From Syncephalis fuscata (lineage: Eukaryota; Zoopagomycota; Zoopagomycetes; Zoopagales; Piptocephalidaceae): a DNA stretch of 64,000 bases. The stretch is taken from contig JAHLTZ010000005.1 in assembly GCA_025786725.1 (NCBI GenBank), positions 1 to 64,000 of the forward strand, given 5' to 3'. Made by a program: the position numbers and the translations under genes. Positions 11,814-24,785 of the stretch are shown piece by piece. The notes beneath the pieces are model-generated. The model searched no databases, was not told the DNA's origin, and was given only the letters and a program-made list of their open reading frames with translations. The stretch's first letter is position 1, and the number at the start of each line of letters is the position of its first letter.

Positions 11814-11925
11814 GTTAAATGGAGGAAAGAAAGAAAAAGAAGAGGTAAAGTGTGGTTAAAGAATTCACTCTTTCGTTTCCTTCACCACCATTATTACTAT
11901 TACTGTTACTGTTACTTTTATTACT
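11814..11925. promoter_or_regulatory. Divergent promoter between ZCCHC9-like gene and VPS51 (copy 2)
   Basis: This is the counterpart of 950-1061 and appears identical in sequence. The two start codons are 112 bp apart, with no TATA box seen. Confidence 0.5.
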
Positions 11926-14900
11926 ATGGCCAACTCGACAGCGCCACAGACCACAGCAAAAGGGCGCCGTACACGAGCTCTACTTAAGAGCTACTATGGA
12001 CTATCCGACCATAATGCCGCCGACCCTCTTGATATTGGTATGAAGATGACCGCTAGCTTTGACACGTAGAATGACTTTTAAATGCTAGGTGGTACTTCGT
12101 TTGAGCCCAACTTGTACACCAAGAAACTTATCCAAGAACGCAGTACGCCCCAGCTATTAGTACGTCACAATGAACTTATTACAGGTGGGTACATAAACGA
12201 ATTACGTGTATATGTTTATTTATATAGGTTGGTAGAGGTGCGCCAGCTGGATAGTGATATGAAATCACTGGTCTATGAAAATTACGATAAGTTTATTAGT
12301 GCTACAGACACGATGCGACAGGTAGGCAATTGGATAGATTTAATTACGATGTTATTAATAAATGGCAAATAAAGATGAAAAGTCGTTTAATGTCGATGAA
12401 AGAACAACTCGGCGAGTTAAATCAACGTGTTGAACGAGCCAGTCGATCAGACAAACTAGTAAGTGGAGATCTGGCCGAGGATCAGAGTCGCATTTTGACC
12501 CTCGATAAAGAACATCATACACTTAATGAGGTAACAGGATAATAACATGTCAAGGAATATTAATTAAATACAACTGTAATGTTAGTTGGGTGTTTTATTT
12601 GAACTACCCAGTTTATTGTTATCCCATCTGGCACACGATGAGTTGGCCGCGGCGGTTAAAGCATTTCGACAAGCTGCACCGTTACTGGAACAGTTCCACA
12701 ATGAGCCCGGCTATGAAGGCATTGAGTCGGAAAGTAGAGAGATTATGGCCAAAGTTGCTCAACAGCTACAAAAGAATCTACACAATGATCGGGTAAGTGA
12801 ATAAATAAATAGTTAATTAATTAAACAGTCGATTAACTATTATAATACACATTAGGCTGATTGTTCATTTATCGCCGATGCTACGGGATTGTTAATTGGT
12901 ACGGAAAGTGTTGATATGGATCAATTACGTCAACAATTTGTGACACGGTGGGTGATTTGTGCCTCTATAGACGCACGTGTATTGATTAATAAATCGGTAG
13001 AACTACATGGCGATTAAATCAAGTTTGTGAGCGGCTTTCTGAAGTAACAACGAGAAAAGGCAGTTATCTAGATCGACAGGGTGCCACACTAGTTATGGAT
13101 GCTATGTCCTCAATTCATACAACACTAGTGGCCGAGTTGAATTTGGCTGTATCGTGTTATGAGGAATGCTTCCTTTCTACCGAAGCAGCAGCATCTCCTC
13201 AGGCCCCTAACGAGGAACATCCTACATGGTATAGAATGGCCCGACCTGCAGATATAGTAAGTAGTAAAATCTATTTTAACTATACATCATAAACTAAATG
13301 GCTGCAATGACGATAATGACAATAGACAGTGACTGGTGCATTGCAAGAGTGGACAGCACCTATTATTCAAAAGTATACAGATCTTGTACGCCAAGTACTG
13401 TCATTGCCAGTAAGTAGTACAATACAATACGTATTTACTCTATTTACTTGTTATCATAATTATAGGAGGATATTATATCATTAGATGCTGCAAAAGCGGC
13501 ATCAGTGGTTGATCTCTTATTTGAACAATTGAAAAAGGCCACTGTACTTGTTCGCTGTACATCAATTGAGGCAAGAGTTCAATTGCTCGTATTAGACTGG
13601 TTTAAACTATTAGTAGACCAGCTATTCGGATACCCACATAATCAATTAGTCAGTAAGTAATACTTTATAATATATATATATATATATAACTAATTTGCCA
13701 ATATTGATATTAATATTGATAAGACGCTATGAAGAAGGCGTGTGAGATAAATGATAAAGAGCCTGGCAATGCATTTGATGCTGTCGTAGCCTACGAGACA
13801 TTATTAATGGAGAATTTAGTTGATCGTATTTTACCCTTGTTGGCTGTAAGTTATTTAGTAACCATAGTGATAATAATAACAGTGGTGTTAATGACAATAT
13901 CCATTTTATTAGACATTGATGAATCAAAGTGAAATATGGCGACACCAATTAGAAAAATCATCACCTTTAGTGTCTATTATTCAAGCGTCTACACGTCGAT
14001 TCTGGATGTCTTTATTGGATGAATTTTTGGTATGTACTATAGCTATTAAGACAGCCACGCTGTCATAATTATATTGTATTAAATAGCTAATGAATGAACA
14101 GCTATTATCTCGGTCACGTCAATTAACCTATGTACATACACACACGCTAATTATCGCTGCCAATTTATGTATGGATTTCGAAGCAGCAACTGTTGAATCG
14201 GTCTATGATAATTTCTGTAAACAACTGTCACCAGAATTCTCGAGTGACGACTTTGATCGATGGTGGGATCAAGGCGGCAATGGTCCTGATGTCTTATCAA
14301 ACAATCCAATACATGTATGGCGACGTGAAAGCCAACAAGTCATTAGCCGTTGCAAAGCTGCTTCTAATGTAGGCTACACTGGCTGTTTAGTATGGATAAA
14401 ATAACCCAATATTTAACACTATTTTAGGAGCTTATTAATCGCTATGTGGCGTTGTCAGGTCAGCGATTAGCATCTGGTCTTTCAACAGTATTTGAACTGA
14501 AAGATTGGCGAATTACCAGCACATCAGCCCAGCATAGTCCATTCTGGGATGTGATGCTAGCTGATTGGAAACGGGCCTGTACCGATGTCCGATTGCTACT
14601 TGGTGATGATGACGAAGATGAAGATGACGAAGAAGGCGGTAATAACGTTGCCTCACCTCAAAAAGGAAAGGAAAAGGACCAGCATACTGTTTTATCCGAG
14701 AGAGAGGGCGATCGTATGGGTAAGTGGATCGAAGTGTAGTAGTAATGTCCTTGATTAATATCATGTCTAGAACGAGCCAGCATCCGGTCTACACGGACTT
14801 CTCGAACACGGTTCAGTAGTCTTTCGGGTGGACATGCTTCTGCACGTGGATCACGCAATATGATGGGACAAAGTCCATTGATGAAATCGGCGACCAACCG

Positions 14901-15372
14901 TCAAAATCGACTCTCTACAGCACCAGAACCGCTATGGATGAATCAGACAGCCAATACCGGCCATCTATGGCTCAAAGATGTGGGAAAGTTATTTGTACAG
15001 AAGATCCAAGTACTAGGCAACGTGCCTATCGATTGCCGAACCATTCAAGTAGCTATACTACGTGTAGCCCTTAAGGTAGATAATGGCATGCTTATAATTG
15101 CCATCTTATTTATCTATCTATTTATTTTGTAGGCCTATGCGGAACTAGCACGTATTCCCGCCTATTCCGCTGAGGGACAAGCCCAGATGGAACTAGATGT
15201 GCAGTATGTCGCGCAGAATATTAAAGAATCGATTGGCGAAGAAAAGTAAGTAAAATAATGGCACTTTGATGATGATGATAATAACGACTAACACCACAAT
15301 AGTACGCTGATACAACTGCTAAATGAAGCTATTGGTGCAGTACACCGTCGGTGCTTACAGCACCTAGGTTAA
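11926..15372 (+). CDS. VPS51: VPS51, GARP/EARP tethering complex subunit, block copy 2
   Basis: It has the same 16-exon structure as the copy at 1062-4503, with TAA ending at 15372. The N-terminal Vps51 domain (LLKSYYGL, DPLDI, YENYDKFISATDTMR) and the long C-terminal region are present. Differences from copy 1 are few: scattered substitutions, mostly silent or in introns, a Ser-to-Ala change in the SSPQAP region, an Ile-to-Val change in GGNNIASP, and a TA-repeat in the intron near 13672-13688 that is longer than in copy 1. The reading frame is as good as that of copy 1, so both copies could be expressed. Confidence 0.9.
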
Positions 15373-15762
15373 TAGCTGGTGAATTGCATATGATCATTTA
15401 AAAATCAATCGTGCTACTTCATGGATACTACAATTATTATGCCATATGATATGGCAAGATGTGCATAGGCGTGCTGTTTGTTACAAAGAAATGTCAAATA
15501 GTTATATTCAATTATATATGAATGACTGATTTATTAGTCTTTAATTAATATAATTTTTATTACATTCAAGCCTTTATATTCTATAATCTATGTGAATATT
15601 TAGTTGCATTTCTATTATCAATACTAACTAAACAATATGGTACTACCAAAGTGCAACAAGCCAATAAATTGGGCTGCGTTCGTAAGACTTTACCCACACG
15701 TAACAACCTTTTTTCTTCTACTCTTGCTGCCTTTGCTATTATATTGACAACTCGCTATTATC
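15373..15762. other. VPS51-PNP intergenic region (copy 2)
   Basis: It matches 4504-4894 apart from a few substitutions and a one-base deletion (cgtaagac against cgtgaagac). No extra gene is seen. Confidence 0.5.
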
Positions 15763-16731
15763 ATGGTCACTGCTGCTGCTGTACAGGAGGCGGTTAGCCA
15801 CATTCTAAACACACTGCCGTCTCATGCTATCCCTAAAGTGGGCATTGTTTGTGGTAGCGGTTTAGGCGGCCTGGGTGCGCAGCTAACAGATGCCACTTTT
15901 TACAATTATCATACGATTCCTGGCTTTCCCGTCAGCACGGTTAGCGGCCATGCAGGTAAACTAGCGTTTGGAGAATACGGCGGCAAGCGTGTAGTCTGTA
16001 TGGTGGGTCGTTTCCACTACTACGAAGGCCATGAGATTGCCCATACATCTTTTCCAATTCGTGTTCTACATCAGCTTGGTGTAGAAACTTTATTAGGTAA
16101 GTCAAGAAAGCAAATTAAGCTAGCCATCGTATTTACACCTTATTGTTATATGTATCCAGTTACCAATGCCTCAGGAGGACTGCATCCAGACTGGAATGTC
16201 GGTGACTTTACACTGATATATGATCATCTTGCTTTGCCTTCTCTGGCCGGTTTGAATGCTCTTCGTGGCAAGAACGAGGCTGATTTTGGTCCGCGCTTCC
16301 CTGGCATGACTAATGCCTATCCAGTTGAATTGCGTCGATTGGCAGTTGAAGCTGCAAACGACATTTCATTGCCACGCGAATGGCTACGAGAGGGCGTCTA
16401 CTGCTTTGTAGGCGGCCCCAGCTACGAGACTCCTGCTGAGGCGCGTGCTCTTCGCTCGCTAGGCGGTGATTTGGTCGGCATGTCTACAGTACCCGAGGTT
16501 ATTGTTGCCAATCATTGTGGTATGCGCGTATTGGCCATTGCTCTAATTACGAACCGTGTGCGTGCATCGCGTGGCGAGCTCGTTCTAGGCGCAGACGCCG
16601 ACATTAAAGCGGCTGAAGCATTGGAGGACAGCAGCATTAAAGCACCCACTCATGAAGAAGTACTTGCAATGGGCCAGGAACGTGCCAAGGATTTAGAGCG
16701 TTGGGTCAAGCGTATTCTAGAAAAGCTTTAG
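15763..16731 (+). CDS. Purine nucleoside phosphorylase, block copy 2
   Basis: This is the paralogue of 4895-5863 with the same motifs: GSGLGG, GRFHYYEGHE, TNASGGL and GGPSYETPAEAR. The 63-nt stop-free intron is conserved at 16097-16159, and splicing again restores LLVTNASGG. Only two residue changes were noticed, both near the N-terminus (Ile to Val and Ser to Asn). Both copies look functional, so the dosage of purine salvage may be doubled if the duplication is real. Confidence 0.93.
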   Translation: MVTAAAVQEAVSHILNTLPSHAIPKVGIVCGSGLGGLGAQLTDATFYNYHTIPGFPVSTVSGHAGKLAFGEYGGKRVVCMVGRFHYYEGHEIAHTSFPIRVLHQLGVETLLGKSRKQIKLAIVFTPYCYMYPVTNASGGLHPDWNVGDFTLIYDHLALPSLAGLNALRGKNEADFGPRFPGMTNAYPVELRRLAVEAANDISLPREWLREGVYCFVGGPSYETPAEARALRSLGGDLVGMSTVPEVIVANHCGMRVLAIALITNRVRASRGELVLGADADIKAAEALEDSSIKAPTHEEVLAMGQERAKDLERWVKRILEKL

Positions 16732-17975
16732 TCATTAGTATGGCGACTAAATAATAGCAATAAATGAGCAGTGGTTGATTATTGTTTGCGCTATTCACCA
16801 ACCAAAAAATAATAATAATAATATATGATTTGCAATTAAATAAATGCTGTGTATTATTAAGCATTGATGGCTTTTAAATTTAAACACTGTTATTAAATAT
16901 ATAACATTTGATTATTAGATCAAGAATGATTTGAAAATTGTAGCTGTATTAATTTGCAACATATTTTTGGAAACATTGTAATAATTATATACTGTTTACT
17001 TTATTTTATGTTTTACGTAATAATGAGTTTTTAATATAAATAAATCATTGTTTTATAACATAAAATAGTTGCATATGTAAGCTATATTTAGTTATACGGC
17101 ATATGATGTCGATAATGATTTATTAAATTATATATTGAATTTAAATGGTGCTGCATATTTACGCATAAAATACAATGATTGTAAACCACTGTTTACACAA
17201 TATCCAAAGCTTAAAGCACTATTGAATTATTGGCGCTGTTGTGTAAATTTATTGCTATAAATACAGTTTGAAATTTAAAAATGCTTAACATCCGTCATTT
17301 ATTCAGTTATAATGTGGCTGACTATTAAAAATAATCATATGCCAAGAAATAATGAACCTTGAATTTGACTGTCGTCAATTTAATTCAGGCCATCCATGAA
17401 AGCTATAATTTGGGCCTATATCATTATCATGCCTATTAATTGGGTTGTTTTAATTAAATTAAAGGGCTATTAGATACATAAAAGGTTTATGAGCAAATTT
17501 TGGCCTATGTTTTTCGCCTTTATGTAGTTTGAGCAATAAACAATAAATATTAGACACAGCAGTACTTTAATGCCATTATCAATCGTGTGCTGTTCAGCCG
17601 CTTAATACGAGGCCTTATTAATGCACTGTACTACTTTTGGGATATGAGTTAGCCAAGATTTGGTAAATTGTGTATAGCATAATAATATTTGATACGAATT
17701 AGTGACAGGCATATGTATATCCAGTGCCGATTTGTCGGTAATGTGTGATTGTATCTTTATTACATTATAAACTCGGGCTTGCATCGCGTAGATGTGGCAC
17801 TTAATATAAAAGCTGCGCTCGTTGGAGTATTCTTGTAGCGCATTATAGCCACACATCATTATTTTTAAGTTTGATATCTTACCAGCTACGCGATCCATCT
17901 ACAACAATTTAACTTACAACTAACATTGTTTTTAACCTATTTGCGTATTGCAATCATTGGCTTTTTATTATCAAC
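16732..17975. other. AT-rich intergenic region with M36 promoter (copy 2)
   Basis: It corresponds to 5864-7107. A stop-free minus frame at 17602-17898 covers the M36 promoter and is broken in copy 1, so I treat it as chance. No other coding signal is seen. Confidence 0.5.
17805..17812 (+). promoter_or_regulatory. TATA box of M36 copy 2
   Basis: TATAAAAG lies 163 bp before the start codon at 17976, at the same place as in copy 1. Confidence 0.6.
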
Positions 17976-19992
17976 ATGCACATCGATCTATGTACTGCTT
18001 CGCTGATTTTGATATTTGTCGGTGCTGCTTCATGTGCCAACCAACGGATTGAGGTTGACTCTATCATTCCCAAGATTAACGTCGATTCTGCAGTTCGCAC
18101 TTTGTCGCCCAATCTAGGCAGCTACAAACCACCAGCGTCATTTACACCGCACAATGCACAAGAAGTTGCGCTTGAGTTTGCTCGTTCGCAGCTCCATATC
18201 AAGGATGGTGACTTTGTTGTGACCACCTCGCACAAATCCAAGCTCAGCGGTACCACCCATGTCTACCTTCAGCAAACCATCAAAGGCATTAAAGTCTCCA
18301 ATGGTGTCATGGGTGTTCATGTCGACAAAGCAAACAAGATCATTGCCTATGACGACAGCTTCTTCAAGACCAACACAGCTAACCAGTTGGTAGCTCAACC
18401 ACGTAAAACATGGCATGGCCAGACCGCCGGATTTGTTTCTCCAGCCGATGCTTTGGGTATACTTGCCACACACATCAACCAGCAATTCGATGCCAGCAAG
18501 GTCCAAGTTGTACCACAGGCCAAGTCTACAAGTGGTGGTCAGTCATACCTGCTCAAGAATGTTGGTTTTACCAAGTCTGCTGTAAAGGCATCGCAATCAT
18601 ACATTCAAACAAACGCCAATGAAGTAGAGCCTGCTTGGGAATTTACAGTCAAGCTACCACTCAATTATTTCTCGGCCCATGTATCGGCTGATGGCACCAA
18701 AATACTCGCGCTGAGTGATTTAATATCTTTTGCCAGCTACAATGTTGTTAAATTTGGCAACAATAATCCTATCGATACACCACTTCAAACCGTCACGAAT
18801 CCAGCTGACAAGACTGCATCACCAAATGGCTGGCACACACAGGGAAGCAAAAGATTTACCACTACGGTTGGTAACAATGTGTTTGCTCAGGCCAACTATA
18901 GACTTGAAGACGCAAATGGTGATGGCATTGATGATAACGAATCCAAATGGAAAAACGCCCCTCGTCCAGATGGTGGAAAGAATCTAAATTTCAATTTTAC
19001 ATACAACGCTGAGAAAGCACCAAAAGACAATATCAACGCATCCGTTACTAACTTGTTTTATGTCACCAATGTTTTGCACGATCTTTTTTATCAATATGGC
19101 TTTGATGAAGCTGCTGGTAATTTTCAAGAAGACAATGGCAACAAAGGTGGCAAGGGTGGCGACGCTGTAGCTGCTCAGGCATTGCATGGCTATGATTCTC
19201 CAGGATATCGTAGCGGTGCGTTTTTTTAGCTCTAGCTGATGGTTCACGGCCAACGATGTTGATGCTTGGCTTTGACGATATAAGCCCAGGTCGTGATGGT
19301 GCTTTTGAAAATGATATCATTGCACATGAATATGGTCACGGTGTCTCTAGCCGACTCACTGGTGGCTCTCATAATGCTATATGTTTGCAGACACTGGAAT
19401 CTAGAGGCATGGGCGAAGGGTGGAGCGACTTCTTTGCTTATTGGACCGAGATGAAGGCATCAGATAATTTTACTAAAAACGCTGAAATATGCCGCTACGC
19501 CGCTGGTAAAAATATTCGCCATCATCCATACTCAACTGACATGGCCGCAAATCCCAAGACCTATGATTATTTAAATCAGCCCAATGGAATAATGAGGAAC
19601 ATAAAATTGGTGAAATTTGGGCCACAATGTTGTACGAGGTTTATTGGAGCTTTGTTAATAAGCTTGGATTCCAACAAAACAAATACTCGCCGACATTTCA
19701 AAGGGTAATACGCTGTTAATGCAGATTATCGTTGATTTTTAAACTACAGCCGTGCAATCCAACATTCCTTCAAGCTCGAGATGCCATGCTACAGGCTGAA
19801 CAGCAATTGACTGGTGGTAAACATGCTTGTGAAATCTGGCGTGGATTTGCCAAGCGAGGTCTTGGATATAAGGCCGCTTCTCAAGATCTTACAAGACGGC
19901 CGATACTAGCTTACCATCCAACTGTAAAGCATAATTATGTATTTGCTTTACTAACGAATAAATATAACAGGTTACATAAACTTGCAATGTGA
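17976..19992 (+). pseudogene. M36 fungalysin metallopeptidase, copy 2, frameshifted
   Basis: Open for 417 codons (to 19229): a signal peptide, the FTP-type propeptide, and the catalytic domain as far as GFDEAAGNFQEDNGNKGGKGG and YDSPGYRSGAFF. A run of seven T at 19211-19217, one more than expected, puts a stop immediately after FF, and an extra A follows within tctagctg. The frame resumes at about 19256 with the zinc site HEYGH near 19327-19341 and the ESRGMGEGWSDFF segment that supplies the third ligand. It breaks again near 19585 (one A missing against copy 1) and recovers for the C-terminal [20 protein letters not shown]. All active-site residues remain readable, so decay is mild. An assembly error at the T run is possible, but the same run occurs in copy 1. 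Confidence 0.85.
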
Positions 19993-20754
19993 CAATCATT
20001 TACTCAGATGTTTACTATATACATTAATGCAACAACTTGTTAAATCTAATATTTTATTATTGTTTTATAAAGCATTATTACATAAGTTAATAATTATGTA
20101 TTGTGATATTTAACATAAATATATTGTTATAATATATTAAAGCTAATAGTTTGTTATTGTAAATATGATAAATAATAGCGTTACAATGAAATAAAAGTAG
20201 CAATCATAAGTATATTACTATGCTTAAAGATGTAATTAAACAATCCTGCTTTCTATTTGTTTAGAAAAACTAACCAATTACATATCTAATTTTTATGTAG
20301 TAGAAAATAGTATCAGAAATACAGATAGGAGTGTTTATTAAGATACAAATTGCCAGAAAATAGATAAATTGTATTACCAAATATAATAATGATAATTTAC
20401 AAAATTTATTTTACTGCAAACAATCAAACAAATAATAACCAAGTTGATATAAGATAATTATTATTTTATTTGATGTTCATACAGATGCAATACATACATT
20501 ATAATAGTAGCTGGTTATAAATAATGACACAAATAATAATAATAATAGCAATAAAATACATACTTTAAATGCAATAAGATAATACAATAATGATTTATTA
20601 TAAATCTCAATATAACAAGATATTAGTTTTAACATATTGTTATTTATAAACTTTTAGTTCAATTTAATAATCATTTATTGTAAGGTTTAATATAGATCTA
20701 CTAAGCGTTTGTATAATTATAACGTAAATAACTTGCAATAATATTATAAAGTTA
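19993..20754. other. AT-rich spacer; end of block copy 2
   Basis: The duplicated sequence ends near 20141. The rest is extremely AT-rich with no plausible gene. It separates convergent M36 copy 2 and PINX1. Confidence 0.5.
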
Positions 20755-22168
20755 CTATTTACGTTCACTTTTCGCTTTCTTGGCCTTTTTAGATTTAGGC
20801 TTATCCTCTTTTTCCAACGATGAATACTGTCGCTTTGATTTAGATGACTTTTCTACTGGCAACTCGTCTAACGCTTCAACTTTTTTATCTTTCTTTTCTT
20901 TCTTTTCCTTTTTATCCTTCTTTTCCTTCTTCTTGTCCTTCTTGTCTTCTTTAGTCTTGGATACTATTGTAGTTGTACATGTACTACTTGCTACAGTAAA
21001 TTCCATAGAAGCCATTGATCTTGAAGTAATTGATGTTTCTGAACTGGTAAAGCCTAATCCCATGATTGGTCGACTATCTTCCCAGTTTTCCTCGGCATCA
21101 GCTGTATCTATATATATAGATTGTTTTTGTTAAATACCAGCAATACATATATAATACTAAACTTACCTAGATTAGCAGTAGCAATACCAGTCAGTCCACT
21201 CATAGTTTTTAGTTTGGCTGCAAAATAGTCTCGTGTACTAAGTTGACTTGTTTTAAGTGAGTTTTCTAAATCAATGGTTGACTCATCGATCTATATCCAG
21301 TTAATCGATGCTTAATGTTGTTGTAATAATACATTAAAACTACCTACCTTTGCATCATCACCGCTTTCTTCTTTTTCTTCCTCGCTATTATTACTGCTTT
21401 CTGTTACTTCTTTAGACGCAGTTGTTGATGTACGAACACCGAGAATTTCTGCCAAATCTTTTGCATTATAATTACTGACTCGTTTGTTACGTAAAAAGCG
21501 AGATCTCGATCTGTTAACTATTAGCCTAATGTAATTATAATATTTAATTTAACTTACGCCAATCGAATGGCTGTGGGCGCAGCAGCTGCTACTTTCTCAT
21601 TCTTCTCCTCTTCTTCCTCCTCCTCTGATGACACATCCTTTTTCACTTTCTTCATTTCTTTTTCTTCTCCTTCTTCTCCTTCTTACTCTTCTTTACTTGC
21701 TTATTCTCCTTTTCTTCACTTGACGAAGATGCAGCCGACTCTTCCGCTTCTCCGCCGTTTAATCGTTTAAGAACATCATCAAACCCTGAACTATTGGCAA
21801 TCCAATTATCTACGGTTTTTTTATCGGCACCCACACCCAACTGATCTTCCTTAAGTCGTACTTTTAAATGTTCTACTACGCCTTGTTCGTCTTTACCAAG
21901 GCCTACAGATAATTGAATAATATATTAGTCATTTTAATATACTTATGGTGTAATCACTTATACACGCTTATATACACCGCTTACCTTTACCGGGGGCCCA
22001 CCCCATCTTCTCGAGCATCTTAAAGCCAAACTTATCCGTATCTGTAAATAAACCAATGTCAATGACAACAATAATAGCGATTCTACCAGATTACTTACTA
22101 TTACTCCATGCCAAATTGTTTGGATCGCGTGAAATACGCTGTTTAACCTTACGACCGGCTAGACCCAT
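20755..22168 (-). CDS. PXR1: PINX1/PXR1-like G-patch nucleolar protein
   Basis: The start at 22166-22168 opens MGLAGRKVKQRISRDPNNLAW. The first intron splits WSNN, and a second splits the G-patch (FGFKMLEKMGWAPGKG, then LGKDEQG). After the G-patch come VGADKKTVDNWIANSSGFDDVL, an acidic/Lys-rich region, HRxRFLRNKR-type sequence (RSRFLRNKRVSNYNAKDLAEILG), and DYFAAKLKTMSGL, all in the order of PinX1/Pxr1. The C-terminus is a long KKDKKEKKEKK tract. Family members act in pre-rRNA and snoRNA processing by stimulating the helicase Prp43, and in animals inhibit telomerase. The purine-rich tract near 21650-21690 contains one frame break (TGA at 21652) between two coding stretches, which is most easily explained by a single-base error. 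Confidence 0.87.
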
Positions 22169-22378
22169 TATATAAATAATATATATTTATGTTAACTGAA
22201 AATAAGCAAACAAAATAGGTACAGCAATGAATTCCAGCTAAAACGACGTAAAAAAAGAAAAAAGTCGGATTTTTTGTATTTTTATTTATAATCCATTTGC
22301 ACGATGTACACAGTAAACACCTTATCATTTCAAACGAATCCTTTATTTAAAACCCATTTAAAATAGTATGAATGGCCA

Positions 22379-24395
22379 TTAGGCGCGGTTAGAGAGAGCA
22401 GTCACACCTGGCAATTCTTTGCCTATAGTTATATAATCAATTAAATGTCAATTGTGCTATTTCATAGTACTTACCTTCTAGCAATTCCAAACTGGCACCA
22501 CCACCAGTGCTCACATGGCTCAATTTGCTTTCAGCGCCCCATTTAGCAGCTACTGTAGCGGTATCACCACCACCTATATAGCATAAATGTAATAGGCACA
22601 TTATTAGTTAAATCTAACATCCAACTATACATTTACGTACCAACAATAGATGTAGCACCATTCTCGGTGGCTGTGATCACGGCATCTAACACAGCACGAG
22701 TTCCTTTGGCAAAGTTTTCAAATTCAAACACACCAGGTGGTCTATACACATTATATATATATATGTATGTGCACACATACATATAAAATAAACACAGAAT
22801 AAATTAAATAAACCATTTATGTAACTATATGTGTGATATCGACTTACCCATTCCATAGAATGGTCTTTGCTTGAAGAATAACCTTGCGGAAATCATTTAC
22901 ACTATCTGGGCCACAGTCCAGTCCCTAATGTAATTGTTAATACATAATAGTATATTGATCCTTTACTGCTTACTAGCCAGCCATCGGGAATACCACAGCA
23001 TCAGTAGCGGTACCAGTCTAGTTAACAACGATTAAATAATTAAATAAAATAAATAAAGGTTATAAATTTCAATAATTTACACACCACAGCATCCTTGGCA
23101 AACTTGTCTCCAGTAATATAATCAGTAGGGAAATGAAGCTGAACATTTTGTTTATCGGCCTTTTCCACGATTTCCTTGACAATCTTGGCACCTTCTTCAT
23201 CATACAATGAATTACCAATCTAATATTGTATTTGTATTAGTCTAGTCTATTTATCAAATATTGTTTAATTTACCTTGACATTTTCAAGGGCCTTTTTAAA
23301 CGTAAAAGCCATACCCCGCCAATAATCATGCTATTGACCTTATCAAGTAGATTGTAGATCAACTGAATCTTGTCAGATACCTTGGCACTAATATTAATAT
23401 AATTAATAGAGCTCTTATATAAATATATAGCTATATTAGATGTGTTATTACCCTCCAATAATGGCCAAAAATGGACGTTGAGGTGCTTCCAATGCTTTAG
23501 CAAAAAACTCCAACTCCTTCTTCATCAATAATCCAGATGCTTTTTGAGGCAAATTAACACCGACCATCGAGCTACAATAGTGTTAATATAAAAGTAGTTA
23601 ACTATATAAATAAGCTAATATATGCAAATTAACAGCTCATTTACCTATGAGCACGATGAGCAGTGCCAAATGCATCATTTACGTAGATATCGCCCAATTT
23701 AGAGAGAGAAGCACGGAAGGCGTCAACATCTTCCTTTGCAGCCTTGACCTAGTACTATTTATTAATAATCTAGATGATAAATTTAAATTAGCTTATTTAC
23801 CTTGACATTGTTGGCATCTTTGGCGGCACCTTCTTCCTCAATGTGAAAACGAAGATTCTCAAGTAGAATAACTTGGCCTGTATTATTTTATTACGATTAT
23901 ACAAAAGAAGCTAATAAACGCCACTTACCGTTATCGGCATTGGCACATGCTTGTTCGACATCAGGACCAACACAGTCCTTAAGGAAGGTTACTGGATGAT
24001 TAAGCAGCTTCTTAAGCTCTTCTGCCACTGGTTCCAAAGAGTATTTGGCCACTACTTTGCCATCTGGTCGACCTAAATGGCTCATCAAGATAACAGCACG
24101 TGCGCCTTGTAACGACAACCACAACAGCAATTAGACCAATTAGTCATTATAAATAGTAAATACTTACCATTATCAAGTGCATATTGAATTGTTGGTAGTG
24201 CAGCAACAATACGCTGATTGTTACTGATCTTGCCATCCTCAAATGGAACGTTAAAGTCAACGCTATTATTCGATGTTAATGTTATAGTAATACACAGCAA
24301 ATAACCAGTAGATAAACTTACCGAATCAATACACGTTTGCCCTTCACGTCAACATCGGTAATAGACAACTTGTTACTCAATTTATTGTCAGACAT
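22379..24395 (-). CDS. PGK1: Phosphoglycerate kinase
   Basis: The glycolytic enzyme transfers phosphate from 1,3-bisphosphoglycerate to ADP. The start at 24393-24395 opens [21 protein letters not shown]. Exons in order carry [53 protein letters not shown], the LAIIGGAKVSDKI hinge segment, [20 protein letters not shown] and TILWNGPPGVFE-type sequence, ending TALSNRA. There are about ten introns. One base is missing near 22990-22998, where TATDAV should run into GIPDGW; without it the frame hits a stop. No alternative splice site fixes this, so it is probably a sequence error in an essential gene. Its small membrane-protein neighbour lies 390 bp upstream on the same strand. Confidence 0.93.
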
Positions 24396-24785
24396 ATTGG
24401 AGGTGGTTTGCAAGAACAATAGTCAATTGGAAACTACAAAATGAACAAAAGACGTACGTAAGAGATGGCGGCTAGTTACGGAACCAACTGCGATACAACG
24501 TGGTTTTAATCAATTAAATCCGCCATTCACGCCATTTGATTGGCGGATCCATCGCCACTAATTATGTGATGACGTTGTCCTTACCAACAAAGTGACCAAC
24601 ACCGTCAAATCGAACATGTAATAGAAGCAATGATATACACAATAGCAAGTGTTGTGTTACTTCAATGTTATCATAAATTTATTGGTAAAAACATTCAACG
24701 AATCAAGACCTTGGATTACCGGAATACGCTGAAAAAAGAAAAGACTGAATTACCAGGCACGTCTACTACGAGGGTACTGCCATGA
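24396..24785. other. PGK promoter region
   Basis: It is non-coding as far as I can see. It is markedly less AT-rich than other intergenic DNA here, which fits a strong promoter. Confidence 0.4.

Noticed and set aside
17602-17898. Minus-strand 98-codon open frame over the M36 copy 2 promoter
   Set aside because: The equivalent frame in copy 1 is broken by substitutions and it covers a TATA box and leader.
1-20141. Transposon as the cause of the block duplication
   Set aside because: I see no terminal repeats, target-site duplication or transposase; the block consists of ordinary genes.
20780-21133. Plus-strand Phe/Leu/Ser-rich open frame
   Set aside because: It is the complement of the Lys-rich tail of the PINX1-like gene.
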